DNA of 64,000 bases from Orbaceae bacterium BiB. Lineage in GTDB: Bacteria > Pseudomonadota > Gammaproteobacteria > Enterobacterales > Orbaceae. The DNA lies in assembly GCA_036251205.1 (NCBI GenBank), contig CP133958.1:2655210-2719209 (forward strand). The letters are read 5' to 3'. Under the pieces are notes generated by a model that was given only the letters and a program-made list of their open reading frames with translations, was not told the origin of the DNA and ran no database searches. A program made the translations under genes and the position numbers. This document shows, one piece after another, positions 26,678 through 37,642 of the stretch. Every line of letters starts with the position of its first letter. Position 1 is the stretch's first letter.

Positions 26678-27946
26678 ATGAAACAAAGTGGAATCAAAAA
26701 AGTCGTTTTAGCCTATTCAGGTGGTTTAGATACATCAGCAATTATTCCTTGGCTTAAAGAAAATTATGCAGGTTGTGAAGTTTATGCTTTTGTTGCTAAT
26801 GTTGGTCAAGATCCAAAAGAGTTAATCGACGTTGAGAAGAAAGCTAAAGCATCTGGTGCAGTCGCTTGTCGTGTTGTTGATTTACGTGAAGAATTTGTCA
26901 AAGACTATGTTTACCCGGTTCTTAAAACTGGTGCACTTTATGAGGGAACTTATTATTTAGGTACTTCAATGGCTCGTCCTATTATTGCTAAAGCACAAGT
27001 TGAATATGCCTTAGAAGTCGGAGCTGACTCTTTGTGTCACGGCGCAACGGGTAAAGGTAATGATCAGGTTCGTTTTGAAACGACTTATACTGCGTTAGCT
27101 CCACAATTAAAAGTAATTGCACCTTGGCGCGAATGGGATCTTCGTTCACGTGAAGCGCTAATTGACTATCTTAAACAACGAAAAATTCCAACTACGGCAA
27201 CTGTTGAAAAAATTTATAGCCGTGATGAAAATGCATGGCACATTTCAACAGAGGGTGGGGTACTTGAAAGTACTTGGAATGAAGCGAATGCGGATTGTTG
27301 GGCATGGACAGTATCTCCTGAAGATGCACCAAATAAAGCAGAACTTGTTACAATCGGTATTGAAAAAGGTGAAGTTGTTTCTGTTAATGGTAAAAAACTT
27401 TCACCTTATAACTGTGTTGCTACATTAAATAAAATCGGGGCTAAACATGGTGTTGGTCGCGTTGATATTATTGAAAACCGTTTAGTGGGTATTAAATCAC
27501 GAGGTTGTTATGAAACCCCTGGTGGTACTATCATCATGACGGCATTACGTGGTCTTGAACAACTGGTTCTAGATCGCGATAGTTTTAAATGGCGTGAACA
27601 ATTAGGTCTCGAAATGGCGTATGTGGTTTATGATGGACGTTGGTTTGCTCCTTATCGTCGTTCTCTACAAGCTTCTGCCGAAGTGTTAGCTGAAGATATG
27701 AATGGCGAAGTTGTGGTTAAATTATATAAAGGTAATGCAACCGCAATTCAGAAAAAATCACCAAATAGCTTATATAACGAAGACTTTGCGACGTTTGGTG
27801 AAGATGATGTTTATGATCATAGCCATGCCGGTGGATTTATTAGATTGTTCTCATTATCATCACGTATTCGTGCATTAAATAGTGAAGCCAATAAAAAAGC
27901 TCCAGCTAAAAAAGCAGCAACTAAAACTGCAACTAAGAAAAAATAA
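26678..27946 (+). CDS. argG: Argininosuccinate synthase ArgG
   Basis: Joins citrulline and aspartate using ATP. The N-type ATP pyrophosphatase P-loop is AYSGGLDTS (12-20); [14 protein letters not shown] and [12 protein letters not shown] are also conserved. It belongs to the ~400-residue class, as in Vibrio argCBGH clusters, not the longer E. coli type. Length is 422 because the C-terminus carries an extra Lys/Ala/Thr-rich tail ([17 protein letters not shown]), which the family normally lacks. The 108-base gap from argB has no clear promoter. A 9-bp hairpin and a terminator follow. Confidence 0.96.
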   Translation: MKQSGIKKVVLAYSGGLDTSAIIPWLKENYAGCEVYAFVANVGQDPKELIDVEKKAKASGAVACRVVDLREEFVKDYVYPVLKTGALYEGTYYLGTSMARPIIAKAQVEYALEVGADSLCHGATGKGNDQVRFETTYTALAPQLKVIAPWREWDLRSREALIDYLKQRKIPTTATVEKIYSRDENAWHISTEGGVLESTWNEANADCWAWTVSPEDAPNKAELVTIGIEKGEVVSVNGKKLSPYNCVATLNKIGAKHGVGRVDIIENRLVGIKSRGCYETPGGTIIMTALRGLEQLVLDRDSFKWREQLGLEMAYVVYDGRWFAPYRRSLQASAEVLAEDMNGEVVVKLYKGNATAIQKKSPNSLYNEDFATFGEDDVYDHSHAGGFIRLFSLSSRIRALNSEANKKAPAKKAATKTATKKK

Positions 27947-27947
27947 C

Positions 27948-28018
27948 TTAACTATTGTAAAATAGTTAAACATTACAGTGAATCAAGGCGATGTTAAAGT
28001 CGCCTTTAAATTTTTTAA
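27948..28018 (+). terminator. Hairpin plus terminator-like stem-loop between argG and argH
   Basis: TTAACTATT/AATAGTTAA (27948-27956, 27961-27969) starts just after the argG stop. A second stem AAGGCGA/TCGCCTT (27985-27991, 28000-28006) is followed by TTTAAATTTTTT. Together they may reduce read-through into argH. Confidence 0.65.
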
Positions 28019-28049
28019 CAAGCAAATTAAATATTAAACTGAGGTAATT

Positions 28050-29426
28050 ATGGCATTATGGGGCGGGCGTTTTAGCCAAGCAGCGGATCAACGCTTTAAA
28101 TATTTTAATGATTCATTGCGTTTTGATTATCGTTTAGCTGAACAGGATATTGTTGGCTCAATTGGTTGGTCAAAAGCATTAGTCACTGTTAGCGTATTAT
28201 CTGTTGATGAACAAAAACGTTTAGAAATAGCCTTAAATGAACTACTTATCTCAGTACAAAATGATCCACAACAGATTTTACAAAGTGATGCTGAAGATAT
28301 TCATAGTTGGGTTGAACAAAGACTGATTGAAAAAGTTGGAGATTTGGGTAAAAAATTGCATACAGGTCGTAGTCGTAATGATCAGGTCGCAACCGATCTT
28401 AAATTATGGTGTAAAACCGAGGTAATGACATTAATCACAGCGATTACTCATTTACAACAGCAACTTGTGAATACGGCTGAAAAATACCAAGATGCGGTGA
28501 TGCCGGGTTATACACATTTACAACGTGCCCAACCAGTGACTTTTGCCCATTGGTGCCTAGCTTATTTTGAAATGCTAACAAGAGATAAAAGTCGTTTACA
28601 TGATGCTTTAGTACGTTTTGATGTCAGTCCATTAGGCTCAGGGGCATTAGCTGGTACGGCTTATCCAATTGATCGTGATGAACTTGCTAAAAACTTAGGT
28701 TTTACTCGTGCAACGAATAATAGCTTAGATTCAGTCTCTGATCGTGACCATGTGATGGAGCTATTATCAATTGCATCAATTAGTATGAATCATCTGTCTC
28801 GATTTGCAGAAGATCTCATTATTTTTAATAGTGGTGAAGCTAATTTTGTTGAGTTATCTGATCGAGTGACTTCTGGTTCTTCACTGATGCCACAAAAGAA
28901 AAATCCTGACGCATTAGAGCTAATCCGCGGTAAATCAGGACGCGTTATCGGTGCATTAACCGGTGCGATGATGACTTTTAAAGGTTTGCCTTTAGCTTAT
29001 AACAAAGATATGCAAGAAGATAAAGAAGGTCTATTTGACGCACTTGATACATGGCATGACTGTTTAAATATGGCCGCTTTAGTTCTCGAAGATATAAAAA
29101 TCAATTATCCAAGATGTTTAGAAGCTGCAAAACAGGGCTATTCTAATGCAACTGAACTTGCAGATTATTTGGTTGCTAAAGGTGTACCATTTAGAGAAGC
29201 TCATCATATTGTCGGTGAAGTTGTGGTCGCAGCTATTGCTAAACAAAAAGCTTTAGAAGAGTTAACACTGGATGAATTCAAACTTTTCAGCTCAGTCATT
29301 AAACAAGATGTGTATGATATTTTATCAATTGAGTCATGTTTGAATAAACGTAGTGCTAAGGGTGGCGTCTCTCCTAAGCAGGTTTCAGCAGCGATCGTCA
29401 ATGCAAAAAATTGTATAAAGAATTGA
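28050..29426 (+). CDS. argH: Argininosuccinate lyase ArgH
   Basis: Splits argininosuccinate into arginine and fumarate, the last step. 458 residues. [11 protein letters not shown] start, [32 protein letters not shown] and the fumarase/aspartase signature [16 protein letters not shown] with the catalytic serine in the flexible loop. Its own ribosome-binding site (TGAGGTAAT) follows the terminator-like element. As in E. coli, oxyR lies next to it. Confidence 0.98.
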   Translation: MALWGGRFSQAADQRFKYFNDSLRFDYRLAEQDIVGSIGWSKALVTVSVLSVDEQKRLEIALNELLISVQNDPQQILQSDAEDIHSWVEQRLIEKVGDLGKKLHTGRSRNDQVATDLKLWCKTEVMTLITAITHLQQQLVNTAEKYQDAVMPGYTHLQRAQPVTFAHWCLAYFEMLTRDKSRLHDALVRFDVSPLGSGALAGTAYPIDRDELAKNLGFTRATNNSLDSVSDRDHVMELLSIASISMNHLSRFAEDLIIFNSGEANFVELSDRVTSGSSLMPQKKNPDALELIRGKSGRVIGALTGAMMTFKGLPLAYNKDMQEDKEGLFDALDTWHDCLNMAALVLEDIKINYPRCLEAAKQGYSNATELADYLVAKGVPFREAHHIVGEVVVAAIAKQKALEELTLDEFKLFSSVIKQDVYDILSIESCLNKRSAKGGVSPKQVSAAIVNAKNCIKN

Positions 29427-29619
29427 GTTAATGAATAAAATATTACCGTAATTATAAATTTTTTTTAAATATTCACAATTAATGTTTAATTTATTATGCG
29501 AAATCATGTAACATAAAATTTAATTATAAATATAATGATGAAGTTATAAAAAAAAGTTATACTTTAGTAAGCATTGAAGAGCTTTCTTTTTACAAAAATA
29601 GGTCCAGTGGGAGCATATT

Positions 29620-30540
29620 ATGAATATTCGCGATTTGGAATATTTTATCGCATTAGCAGATCATCGTCATTTTCGTCGGGCAGCAGAGGCGTGTAATGTC
29701 AGTCAACCAACGTTGAGTGGACAGATTCGTAAAGTAGAAGATGAATTAGGGGTTATGTTGCTCGAAAGAACCAGTCGAAAAGTCTTATTTACTCAAACTG
29801 GATTAATGTTAGTTGAACAAGCACGAGAAATTTTACGTAATGTTCAAATTTTTAAAGAGATGGCGACTAAGCAGGGCGAAGATATGTCAGGGCCAATACA
29901 TATTGGTCTAATACCGACACTTGCCCCTTACCTGCTACCTTATATTGTGACGTTATTAAATGATGAGTATCCTGATTTGGAACTCTACTTACACGAAGCT
30001 CAAACGAGTGTATTGTTAAGTAATCTTGAGCAGGGACGTTTAGATTGTGTCATTTTAGCTAAAGTTAAAGAAACCAGCCCATTTATTGAAATTCCATTAT
30101 TCGACGAACCTCTCGCATTAGCTATACCATCAAATAACGTATTAGCGAAAAAGAAAGTTATTAGTTTACCGTCTTTAAATGGAGAAAAATTTTTAATGCT
30201 AGAAGATGGCCACTGTTTACGAGAACACGCCATGGGCTACTGTTTTAGAGCAGGTATTGAAGAAGATAAAACATTTAAAGCGACCAGTCTAGAAACATTA
30301 CGTAGTATGATCTCTTCTGGACGTGGAATTACATTATTCCCAGCACTTGCGGTTCCAAATGAGAAAGTGCGTGATAATATTTGTTATGTTCCTTGTTCAG
30401 ATCCTGGTCCTATTCGTTCGATTGAATTAGTCTACCGCCCTGGATCACCATTGCGTACACGTTATGAGCAATTAGCTAAAAAGATCCAATCTTATATGCC
30501 TGATGTTATCGCTAAGAAAAAGAAAATGCTTTCAGCATGA
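29620..30540 (+). CDS. oxyR: Hydrogen peroxide sensor and regulator OxyR
   Basis: LysR-type activator of the peroxide defence genes. 306 residues, about the length of E. coli OxyR. The HTH ([26 protein letters not shown]) is nearly identical to E. coli, and the redox cysteines sit at C199 and C208 ([12 protein letters not shown]). Peroxide oxidises them to a disulphide that changes DNA binding. The stop overlaps the fabR start (ATGA), so the two are translated together; sthA, which lies between them in E. coli, is absent. Confidence 0.98.
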   Translation: MNIRDLEYFIALADHRHFRRAAEACNVSQPTLSGQIRKVEDELGVMLLERTSRKVLFTQTGLMLVEQAREILRNVQIFKEMATKQGEDMSGPIHIGLIPTLAPYLLPYIVTLLNDEYPDLELYLHEAQTSVLLSNLEQGRLDCVILAKVKETSPFIEIPLFDEPLALAIPSNNVLAKKKVISLPSLNGEKFLMLEDGHCLREHAMGYCFRAGIEEDKTFKATSLETLRSMISSGRGITLFPALAVPNEKVRDNICYVPCSDPGPIRSIELVYRPGSPLRTRYEQLAKKIQSYMPDVIAKKKKMLSA

Positions 30541-31193
30541 AAAACAATAAGTGTTATCAATCATCTGGTATTCGAGCCATCCAAAAAGAGCGTACAAGAC
30601 GCTCTTTGATTGATGCTGCTTTCAATCAATTAAATGCTGAGCAAGGATTTACCAGTCTGAGTTTACGTGAAGTTGCCAGAGAAGCAGGTATTGCGCCGAC
30701 TTCATTTTATCGCCACTTTCGCGATATGGATGAATTAGGGCTGGCAATGGTTGATGAGAGTGGTTTAATTTTGCGCCAATTAATGCGTCAAGCCCGTAAA
30801 CGTATTGAAAAGGGCGGTAGTGTTATTCAAACCTCTGTTACAACATTTATTGAATTTATTGAAAATAATCCTAAAATATTTCTACTATTACTTCGTGAAA
30901 GAGCTGGAACCTCTGCTGAATTTCGTTCAGCTATTGCCCGAGAGATACAGCATTTTATTGTAGAGCTTGCCGATTACCTTGATCACGCTAATAATATGCC
31001 GCAACGTTATAATGAAGCTCAAGCTGAAGCTATGGTGACGATTGTGTTTAATTCCGGAGCTGAAGCAATAGATTTTGCAGTAGAACAAAAGCAGAAACTG
31101 ATCGATAATCTTATATTTCAGTTACGTATGCTATCTCGAGGTGCTTATTACATGTATCATCGGGAATTGCTAAAGAAACAAGGCGTAGAGTAA
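30537..31193 (+). CDS. fabR: Unsaturated fatty acid synthesis repressor FabR
   Basis: TetR-family repressor of fabA/fabB that responds to unsaturated acyl-ACP/CoA. 218 residues. The N-terminus [21 protein letters not shown] and the [23 protein letters not shown] are characteristic of FabR, and [14 protein letters not shown] is conserved in the effector domain. Overlaps oxyR by 4 bases. The oxyR-fabR neighbourhood is conserved with Enterobacterales. Confidence 0.95.
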   Translation: MKNNKCYQSSGIRAIQKERTRRSLIDAAFNQLNAEQGFTSLSLREVAREAGIAPTSFYRHFRDMDELGLAMVDESGLILRQLMRQARKRIEKGGSVIQTSVTTFIEFIENNPKIFLLLLRERAGTSAEFRSAIAREIQHFIVELADYLDHANNMPQRYNEAQAEAMVTIVFNSGAEAIDFAVEQKQKLIDNLIFQLRMLSRGAYYMYHRELLKKQGVE

Positions 31194-31212
31194 CGATTTA
31201 GAACAAGTAAAA

Positions 31213-31254
31213 TGCCATCACATTGTGTGATAGCACTTTACTATTAAGTGGCTA
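31213..31254. terminator. Tandem hairpins between convergent fabR and ppa
   Basis: TGCcATCACA/TGTGATaGCA (31213-31235), overlapped by TAGCACTT/AAGTGGCTA (31231-31254, one bulge). They fill the 64-base gap between two convergent genes and probably terminate both. Confidence 0.55.
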
Positions 31255-31257
31255 GAA

Positions 31258-31785
31258 CTATTTTTTTGCGCGTTCAAATGACTCTAAAATTTCTTGACGT
31301 GCAGCGTCGGCATTTTCCCAACCATCAACTTTAACCCATTTACCCGCTTCAAGATCTTTGTAATGTTCAAAGAAGTGTTTGATTTGTGCTTTAAGTAATT
31401 CTGGTAAATCACCAACATCTTTAATGTGATCATACTCTTTAGATAATTTAGTATGTGGTACCGCAACAAGTTTAGCATCTTGGCCTGATTCATCAGTCAT
31501 TTTTAATACACCAACTGGACGACAACGAATGACGGAACCTGGTTGTAAAGGATATGGTGTTGGTACTAATACATCAACAGGATCACCATCTAGCGATAAC
31601 GTGTGATTGATATAACCATAGTTACATGGGTAGAACATTGCTGTTGACATAAAACGATCAACAAAAAGTGAACCTGACTCTTTGTCAACTTCATATTTAA
31701 TCGGATCAGCGTTCGCTGGAATTTCAATTACAACATAAATATCGTCAGGTAGTGATTTACCTGCTGGTACATTTAAAAGTCCCAT
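31258..31785 (-). CDS. ppa: Inorganic pyrophosphatase
   Basis: Soluble family I enzyme hydrolysing PPi. 175 residues (E. coli 176). The active-site signature DGDPVDVLV and conserved [27 protein letters not shown] and [12 protein letters not shown] are present. Single gene on the minus strand between fabR and darP. Confidence 0.98.
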   Translation of the reverse strand: MGLLNVPAGKSLPDDIYVVIEIPANADPIKYEVDKESGSLFVDRFMSTAMFYPCNYGYINHTLSLDGDPVDVLVPTPYPLQPGSVIRCRPVGVLKMTDESGQDAKLVAVPHTKLSKEYDHIKDVGDLPELLKAQIKHFFEHYKDLEAGKWVKVDGWENADAARQEILESFERAKK

Positions 31786-31842
31786 TTAGTGTTCCTCAAA
31801 TTTAGGTCTAATTTGTGTTAAAAAGTACATCTATTATAAAGC

Positions 31843-32367
31843 TTATTCTATTTCGCTCAATTCTTTTAAATACTGAAAAATCTGCTTAGCAGATTTATTC
31901 GGTTTGTTCTCTTCTTGCTCTTTTTTAGCTAGTCTGGCTAAATTTCGTAGCTGCTGACGGTCGGCCAGTGGATATTGCGTTAAAATAGCTTCTGCATCAC
32001 CAGTGCTAATTAAATCATCACGTAGTTTTTCAATTCTGTGAAAAAGAGCAATCTGTTGATTGTGGCGATTTTTTAATTTATCTAGTGCTTGTGTGATTGG
32101 CTCTACATCACGGCTACGCAATAATTTACCAATATATTGGATCTGTCGTCGATAACCCTCTTTCTTTATTTTTTGAGCAAGCTCAATCGCTCGGCTTAAA
32201 GCATCATCTAGTGGGATTTTTTCCAACTCATTTTTACTAAGTTGAACTAATTCAACACCGAGCTTTTTTAATGCTTCAGCATCGCGTTTAATTTCACTTT
32301 TACTGACATAGATGATCTCGTCATCTTCATCAAGTAAATTGTTATCTTCGTTTTCAAATAGTGTCAT
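31843..32367 (-). CDS. darP: Ribosome biogenesis factor DarP (YjgA)
   Basis: DUF615 protein, 174 residues, associated with late assembly of the large ribosomal subunit. An acidic N-terminus is followed by the family motifs [35 protein letters not shown] and [16 protein letters not shown]. It is divergent from pmbA, the same arrangement as yjgA-pmbA in E. coli. Confidence 0.96.
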   Translation of the reverse strand: MTLFENEDNNLLDEDDEIIYVSKSEIKRDAEALKKLGVELVQLSKNELEKIPLDDALSRAIELAQKIKKEGYRRQIQYIGKLLRSRDVEPITQALDKLKNRHNQQIALFHRIEKLRDDLISTGDAEAILTQYPLADRQQLRNLARLAKKEQEENKPNKSAKQIFQYLKELSEIE

Positions 32368-32555
32368 AAAGTGTCTTTAAATAAATTTTATCAAAAATAT
32401 GCAGCTGACAAATACTAATCTGAGGTATTATAACGTATCATAAACGTAATAACAGAAATTAAATCAGATACTCTGATATATTTTGCATTATTTTTATTTA
32501 ATGTCATATTAAATAATCTTTATTTTATATACACCCACAGTAAATTCGGATAAGT

Positions 32556-33923
32556 ATGCAGACAATACAAATAAAAGAAGAATCATCTAAAGAGCAAAGA
32601 TACCTCGAATCTGTTGTAGCAAATGCGATTGATATTGCAAAAAAACGAGTAGATACGGTAGAAATTGCCATTAACAAATCGACAGGCATCAATGTTAGTA
32701 CTCGGTTAGGTGAAACAGAAAATGTTGAGTTTAATAATGATGGCGTATTAGGTATTACTGTTTATCAAGATTATAAGAAAGGTACCGCTTCGACCAATGA
32801 TCTCTCGCCTGCAGCGATAGAACAAACTATTAATATGGCAATTGAGATTATGAAATATACATCACCTGATCCTTATTCTGGATTAGGTGATAAATCACAG
32901 TTGGCTTTTACTTGTCCTGATTTAGATCTGTTTTATCCAAGTGAACTCAATGTTGATCAAGGAATCAAGTTAGCCGCTCAAGCTGAGAAAATCGCGTTAC
33001 AGCAGGCGGAAATAACCTCAAGTGATGGGGGATATTTCAATAGTGGTTATGGTATTCGTGTGTATGGCAATAGTGAAGGTATGTTGCAAGGGTATCGTGC
33101 CAGTAATCACTCCTTATCGTGTTGTGTTATCGGTGAACGTAATGGCAATATGGAGCGGAATTATGCTTATTCCTCATCTCGTGATATTAGTGAATTACGA
33201 TCGGCTGAATATGTCGGATTAGAAGCAGCACAAAGAACGGTTGCTATTTTAGGTGCAAGACAAATTGCGACAATGCAAGTTCCTGTATTGTTTAGTCCAG
33301 AAGTGGCAACGGGATTAATTGGTCATTTAGCTTCAGCGATCAGTGGTAGAGCTATTTATAAAAAATCCTCTTTTTTACTTGATAAGTTAGGACAATCAAT
33401 TTTCCCTAATTGGTTAACAATTAAAGAGTTTCCACATTTATTAAAAGGTATTGGTTCAACCCCTTTTGATAGTGATGGGATCATTACCTTTAACAAAGAT
33501 ATTATTACTAATGGCGTATTACAAACTTATCTGCTCAGTAGTTATTCGGCTAGAAAATTATCAACACCAGAGAAACCACTAAAAAGTACCGGTAATGCCA
33601 GTGGTATTTATAACTGGCGTTTACACACTGATAATGCTAGCGCTGATTTTCAACAATTATTAAAAATGATGGATAAAGGTGTTTTGGTAACATCGTTGAT
33701 GGGACAAGGTGTTAATTCGATTACAGGTGATTACTCTCGTGGTGCGAGTGGTTTTTGGATCGAAAATGGTGAAATTCAATACCCAATTAATGAATTTACT
33801 ATTGCTGGTAATTTAGTCGATATGTATCAAAATATTGTCGCTATCGGTAGCGATATTGAACAGAGAACGAATATTCAATGTGGTTCAATTTTAATTGAAC
33901 GTATGAGCATTGCAGGAAAATAG
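32556..33923 (+). CDS. pmbA: TldE/PmbA subunit of the TldD-TldE metalloprotease
   Basis: 455 residues. PmbA forms a heterodimer with TldD that trims peptides such as microcin precursors and CcdA; the metal site is in TldD, and PmbA is the partner subunit. Conserved parts are VEIAINKSTGINVSTRLGETENVEFNND (shown in part), PDPYSGLGD, VPVLFSPEVATGLIGHL and the ending GASGFWIENGEIQYPINEFTIAGN. tldD is not in the window. The SulP gene starts 10 bases after it. Confidence 0.95.
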   Translation: MQTIQIKEESSKEQRYLESVVANAIDIAKKRVDTVEIAINKSTGINVSTRLGETENVEFNNDGVLGITVYQDYKKGTASTNDLSPAAIEQTINMAIEIMKYTSPDPYSGLGDKSQLAFTCPDLDLFYPSELNVDQGIKLAAQAEKIALQQAEITSSDGGYFNSGYGIRVYGNSEGMLQGYRASNHSLSCCVIGERNGNMERNYAYSSSRDISELRSAEYVGLEAAQRTVAILGARQIATMQVPVLFSPEVATGLIGHLASAISGRAIYKKSSFLLDKLGQSIFPNWLTIKEFPHLLKGIGSTPFDSDGIITFNKDIITNGVLQTYLLSSYSARKLSTPEKPLKSTGNASGIYNWRLHTDNASADFQQLLKMMDKGVLVTSLMGQGVNSITGDYSRGASGFWIENGEIQYPINEFTIAGNLVDMYQNIVAIGSDIEQRTNIQCGSILIERMSIAGK

Positions 33924-33933
33924 TGAGTTCAAC

Positions 33934-35664
33934 ATGGAGCAGGTGAAAAATAGTCTATTTTTTCAAAAATTATTCCGTTGGATCCCCGGACTTGAGAATT
34001 TCTTTACTTATCGTAAAGAGTATTTAAGTTCTGATATTCGTGCTGGTTTATCTGTTGCAGCAGTTGCTTTACCTGTTTCGATTGCTTATGCAGATTTAAC
34101 AGGCGTTGGGGCTATAGCTGGATTATATTCAACAATTTTACCTTTAGTTGCTTATGCTTTATTTGGTTCATCAAGGCAACTGATTGTCGGTCCTGATACC
34201 GCAACTTGTGCGGTAGTTGCCGCAGTTGTTATTCCATTAACCCTTGATAATCCAGTATTAAGATGGCAGCTGGTGATTATCATGACGATAATGATCGGTA
34301 TCTGGTGCTTGATTGCCGGTAAATTAAGGCTTGGAACCTTTGCTGATCTATTAAGCCGTCCCATTTTGCTTGGGTTACTTAATGGTATTTCAATTACCAT
34401 TATTGTTGATCAGTTTGCCAAAATTTGTGGTTTTAAGTATGACTATGATAATTTATTTGAACGAATTATCGATATGCCTTTTAAGGTATTGGACATGCAC
34501 ATCATAACGATGTGTATTTCTCTTATCTCATTAACACTATTAATTGTTCTTAAAAAATTCCGTCCTCGTTGGCCTGCGCCATTAATTGTGGTGATTTTAA
34601 TGACATTTTGTTCATGGTTAGTTGGTTTTGATCAATATGGCGTTAAAATTATCGGACAATTTAGTAATGAAATGATTTCATTATCTTCATGGGGTAATTT
34701 TGATCCGGGATTAATGCGTGAACTAGTTGTACCATCATTGAATATTGCTGTGATCTGTTTTATTAGTATGATGATTACGGTGCGTAGCTTTGCCGCTAAA
34801 AATAATTATGACACGGATGCTGATACCGAGTTTAAAGCGCTAGGAATTGCGAATATTGTTGCCGGATTATCTAATGGCTTTGTGGTTAGTGGTACATCAT
34901 CACGCACGGCGGTTAACGATGTGAGTGGAGGTAAAACTCAACTGGTATCGATTATTGCTGCTGGTGTTATCGCTTTAGTCGTATTCTTTTTATTATCACC
35001 ACTACAATTTATTCCTACTGCTGTGTTAGGGGTTATTCTGATTTACTCATCTTGGTCATTAATTGATATCAAAAGTATTATTCGCTTTTTTAAGTTAAAT
35101 CGAGATGCATTTTATTTAAGTCTTTTAACATTAATTGCGGTCTTATTGATTGGTATTATTCCAGGAATGGCACTATCGGTATTACTGGGTTTATTTCTAT
35201 TTTTAAGACGCGTATTTAGACCGACAGATCAGCTACTTGGTATTGATGATGATGGTCGAATTCATTCGTTAAGTGATAATGTTTCGGCATTAGATAATGT
35301 GATTATGTATCGGTTCAACTCACCGTTAACCTATTTTAATATCGCTTACTTTAAAAAGCGTTTAATAACGTTAGTTGATGAATCTCCAGATAAGGTTAAT
35401 TATATTATTGTTGATACTATCCCCTGTTTTACCTATCAAGATGTGAGTGTTTTACTCGGTATTGAAGAGTTAGTACGGGCACTAAAAATACGTAATACCG
35501 TATTGATTTTAGCTGGCCGGCGTAAAACGTTAAAACACTGGTTTAAAGATATGAAGATCGATATGGATAAAGATTATATCGAATTTGCTTATGATCTCTA
35601 CTTTGCGGTAAAAATGGTACAAAGTAAAGAACATATGACCGACATAGAGGTGATCAATGAATAG
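33934..35664 (+). CDS. SulP/SLC26-family inorganic anion transporter with STAS domain
   Basis: 576 residues from ATG 33934 (a TTG at 33910 inside the end of pmbA would add 8). The membrane domain contains the SulP signature (AALPVSIAYADLTGVGAIAGLYSTILP in part) and VGPDTATCAVVAAVV, and ends with VLLGLFLFLRRVFRP. A C-terminal STAS domain follows (about 430-560). Family members carry sulfate, bicarbonate or dicarboxylates; E. coli DauA carries succinate. The substrate cannot be assigned. The 3' end overlaps the CinA-like gene by 8 bases, so the two are coupled. Confidence 0.88.
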   Translation: MEQVKNSLFFQKLFRWIPGLENFFTYRKEYLSSDIRAGLSVAAVALPVSIAYADLTGVGAIAGLYSTILPLVAYALFGSSRQLIVGPDTATCAVVAAVVIPLTLDNPVLRWQLVIIMTIMIGIWCLIAGKLRLGTFADLLSRPILLGLLNGISITIIVDQFAKICGFKYDYDNLFERIIDMPFKVLDMHIITMCISLISLTLLIVLKKFRPRWPAPLIVVILMTFCSWLVGFDQYGVKIIGQFSNEMISLSSWGNFDPGLMRELVVPSLNIAVICFISMMITVRSFAAKNNYDTDADTEFKALGIANIVAGLSNGFVVSGTSSRTAVNDVSGGKTQLVSIIAAGVIALVVFFLLSPLQFIPTAVLGVILIYSSWSLIDIKSIIRFFKLNRDAFYLSLLTLIAVLLIGIIPGMALSVLLGLFLFLRRVFRPTDQLLGIDDDGRIHSLSDNVSALDNVIMYRFNSPLTYFNIAYFKKRLITLVDESPDKVNYIIVDTIPCFTYQDVSVLLGIEELVRALKIRNTVLILAGRRKTLKHWFKDMKIDMDKDYIEFAYDLYFAVKMVQSKEHMTDIEVINE

Positions 35665-36859
35665 CACAGTTCGTATTGAAATGGTGAGCACGGGTGATGA
35701 AGTGCTATATGGGCAGATTGTTGATACTAATGCGGCATGGTTAGCTGATTTTCTATTTCAACAAGGTTTTCTAATCACCTCACGTTTTACTGTTGGTGAT
35801 GATTTAGTTCAGCTTATTAATGCACTACAAAAACGCAGTATAGAAAATGATATCCTTATTATTAATGGTGGACTTGGCCCAACCAGTGACGATTTAAGTG
35901 CTTTAGCAGCAGCTAAAGCTAATAATGAGGAGCTGGTTTTACATCAAGAGTGGTTATCCGTGATGGAAAACTACTTTATCAGTCGGGGAAAAGAGATGTC
36001 TCCTGCTAATATTAAACAGGCCATGCTACCGAAAAGTGCCACAATTATAGATAATCCTGTTGGAACTGCATGTGGCTTTAGGATGGTGATCAATGATTGT
36101 GTGATCTATTTTACTCCTGGAGTACCTTCTGAATTTAAAGAGATGGTTAAGTCACAAATTTTGCCCGACATAAAAAATCAGTATCCACAAATTATTAAAC
36201 CACTCTGTTATCGATTGACAACGATAGGTCGTAGTGAAAGTGATCTCGCAACTGAAATTGATAGCAAACTTGCGATTCCTGCTAACATTAGTGTTGGTTA
36301 TCGCTCTGCTATGCCGATTATTGAATTAAAATTGACAGCAGATGAATCTATGCGACCTCAGATGGATCAGATCTGGACTCAGTTAAAAGCGATTGTTAAA
36401 GATAATCTTGTGTATGAAGGAACAATAGGTTTAGCCGGAGTTGTGAGTGAGCTTGCTCAACAGCAATCACAACAACTTATTATTTTAGAACAGAAAACGG
36501 CAGGATTAATGGCTTATCAGTTATATGATAATAATGCACCTGTCATAAAATCAGAAGTGTTAAGTCAAAATTCTAATATCCGTGAAGCCGCTAAAAATTT
36601 ACAGAGCCAATATCCTAATGCTTTGATACTATTTTTAGGTGATTTTAGTGAAGATATCTTCCATTTATGTTTAATGACGTCTCAAAAGATCTTCTGTTAT
36701 AAGCTGAAATATAATAGTCGGCGGCATACTAAGCAGACTGAACAAGAAATTTTTTCAGCTATTGGCTTAGATGCCTTAAGACGCTATTTAACTAAACAAC
36801 CATTAATAGCCCCAAATATTTGGTTAGATGTGCTTGATGAGGATATTACTATTAATTAA
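35657..36859 (+). CDS. yfaY: CinA-like protein YfaY
   Basis: 400 residues, the length of E. coli YfaY. The N-terminal MoCF/CinA nucleotide-binding domain is intact (EMVSTGDEVLYGQIVDTNAAWLA in part, INGGLGPTSDDLS, NPVGTACGF, YFTPGVPSEFKEM). In full CinA the C-terminal domain is a PncC-type NMN deamidase with SxxSCTGG-like motifs. Here that region is degenerate (LEQKTAGLMAYQL), so deamidase activity is not expected. A CinA-type ADP-ribose pyrophosphatase role for the N-domain is possible. Translationally coupled to the SulP transporter. Confidence 0.9.
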   Translation: MNSTVRIEMVSTGDEVLYGQIVDTNAAWLADFLFQQGFLITSRFTVGDDLVQLINALQKRSIENDILIINGGLGPTSDDLSALAAAKANNEELVLHQEWLSVMENYFISRGKEMSPANIKQAMLPKSATIIDNPVGTACGFRMVINDCVIYFTPGVPSEFKEMVKSQILPDIKNQYPQIIKPLCYRLTTIGRSESDLATEIDSKLAIPANISVGYRSAMPIIELKLTADESMRPQMDQIWTQLKAIVKDNLVYEGTIGLAGVVSELAQQQSQQLIILEQKTAGLMAYQLYDNNAPVIKSEVLSQNSNIREAAKNLQSQYPNALILFLGDFSEDIFHLCLMTSQKIFCYKLKYNSRRHTKQTEQEIFSAIGLDALRRYLTKQPLIAPNIWLDVLDEDITIN

Positions 36860-36937
36860 TATTTCGTTATAATTTTGATGGAATGTATTAATCTAGTATA
36901 AAAATCTGTTTAGATTAAAGGTAGTTATTTTTTAAAC

Positions 36938-36956
36938 GGGAAGTATTCTACTTCCC
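36938..36956. terminator. Hairpin between convergent yfaY and the YbhB-like pseudogene
   Basis: 8-bp stem GGGAAGTA/TACTTCCC with a 3-base loop, in a 117-base convergent gap. T-runs on either side are weak. Confidence 0.4.
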
Positions 36957-36976
36957 CATTCTCGAATAATTGTGAT

Positions 36977-37528
36977 TTATTGATTGCGTCCATACAATGC
37001 TTCAATAGTACTAGATGCGATGGCATTAGCCTTTAACATAAACCCAACCATCGCCGCTGAAGTATCTTTTGATATATCTAATTTATTGGGTAATGCATAT
37101 ACCGTAAATTGATAACGGTGTTTACCATCACCTACTGGTGGGCAAGCTCCGCCAAAGCCATAGATACCATAATCATTACGTATTTGTATTGCACCTTTTG
37201 GTTGTTGGCTTTGATCTGAATTACCTGCATCTTGTGCGATCTGTAGCACATCTTTAGGAATATTGATTATTTGCCAGTGCCACCAACCACTTCCAGTTGG
37301 AGCATCAGGATCATAGACGGTAATGGCAAAATATTCAGTGCCAGCGGGGATATCTTGCCAAGCTAACATTGGCGACCGATTTTCACCGTGACAACCAAAA
37401 CCGTTAAATTCATGCAGGGTAGAAAAACCTTTACCTTATGCAATATCGTTGCTAGTTAATACTAATGAATAAGCAAATACGGGTGAGATTAACAGCATTG
37501 AAGCAAAGATTATTTTATACATTTTCAT
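36977..37528 (-). pseudogene. Secreted YbhB/YbcL-family (PEBP/RKIP-like) protein with one in-frame stop
   Basis: Read from ATG 37528, which has a perfect AAGGAG ribosome-binding site, the frame gives a signal peptide (MKMYKIIFASMLLISPVFA) and LVLTSNDIA. It then meets TAA at 37436-37438 (codon 31), and continues GKGFSTLHEFNGFGCHGENRSP into an otherwise complete PEBP domain: VYDPDAPTGSGWWHW, PPVGDGKHRYQFTVYAL, and the ending ASSTIEALYGR. Homologues read DIA(E/Q)GK here, so a single base change explains the stop. The 130-residue remainder from ATG 37369 lacks the signal and the first strand. PEBP proteins bind phospholipid-like ligands; the exact role of the bacterial ones is unclear. Confidence 0.85.
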
Positions 37529-37642
37529 ATTACTACTCCTTAATTAAACCTTCGTAAAATAGAGCAAGTATTATATTTAATTGGCTTATGTCATACTGTC
37601 CGCAAACAATCATTTATTAGCACTATTCGGTCAATAATTAAT

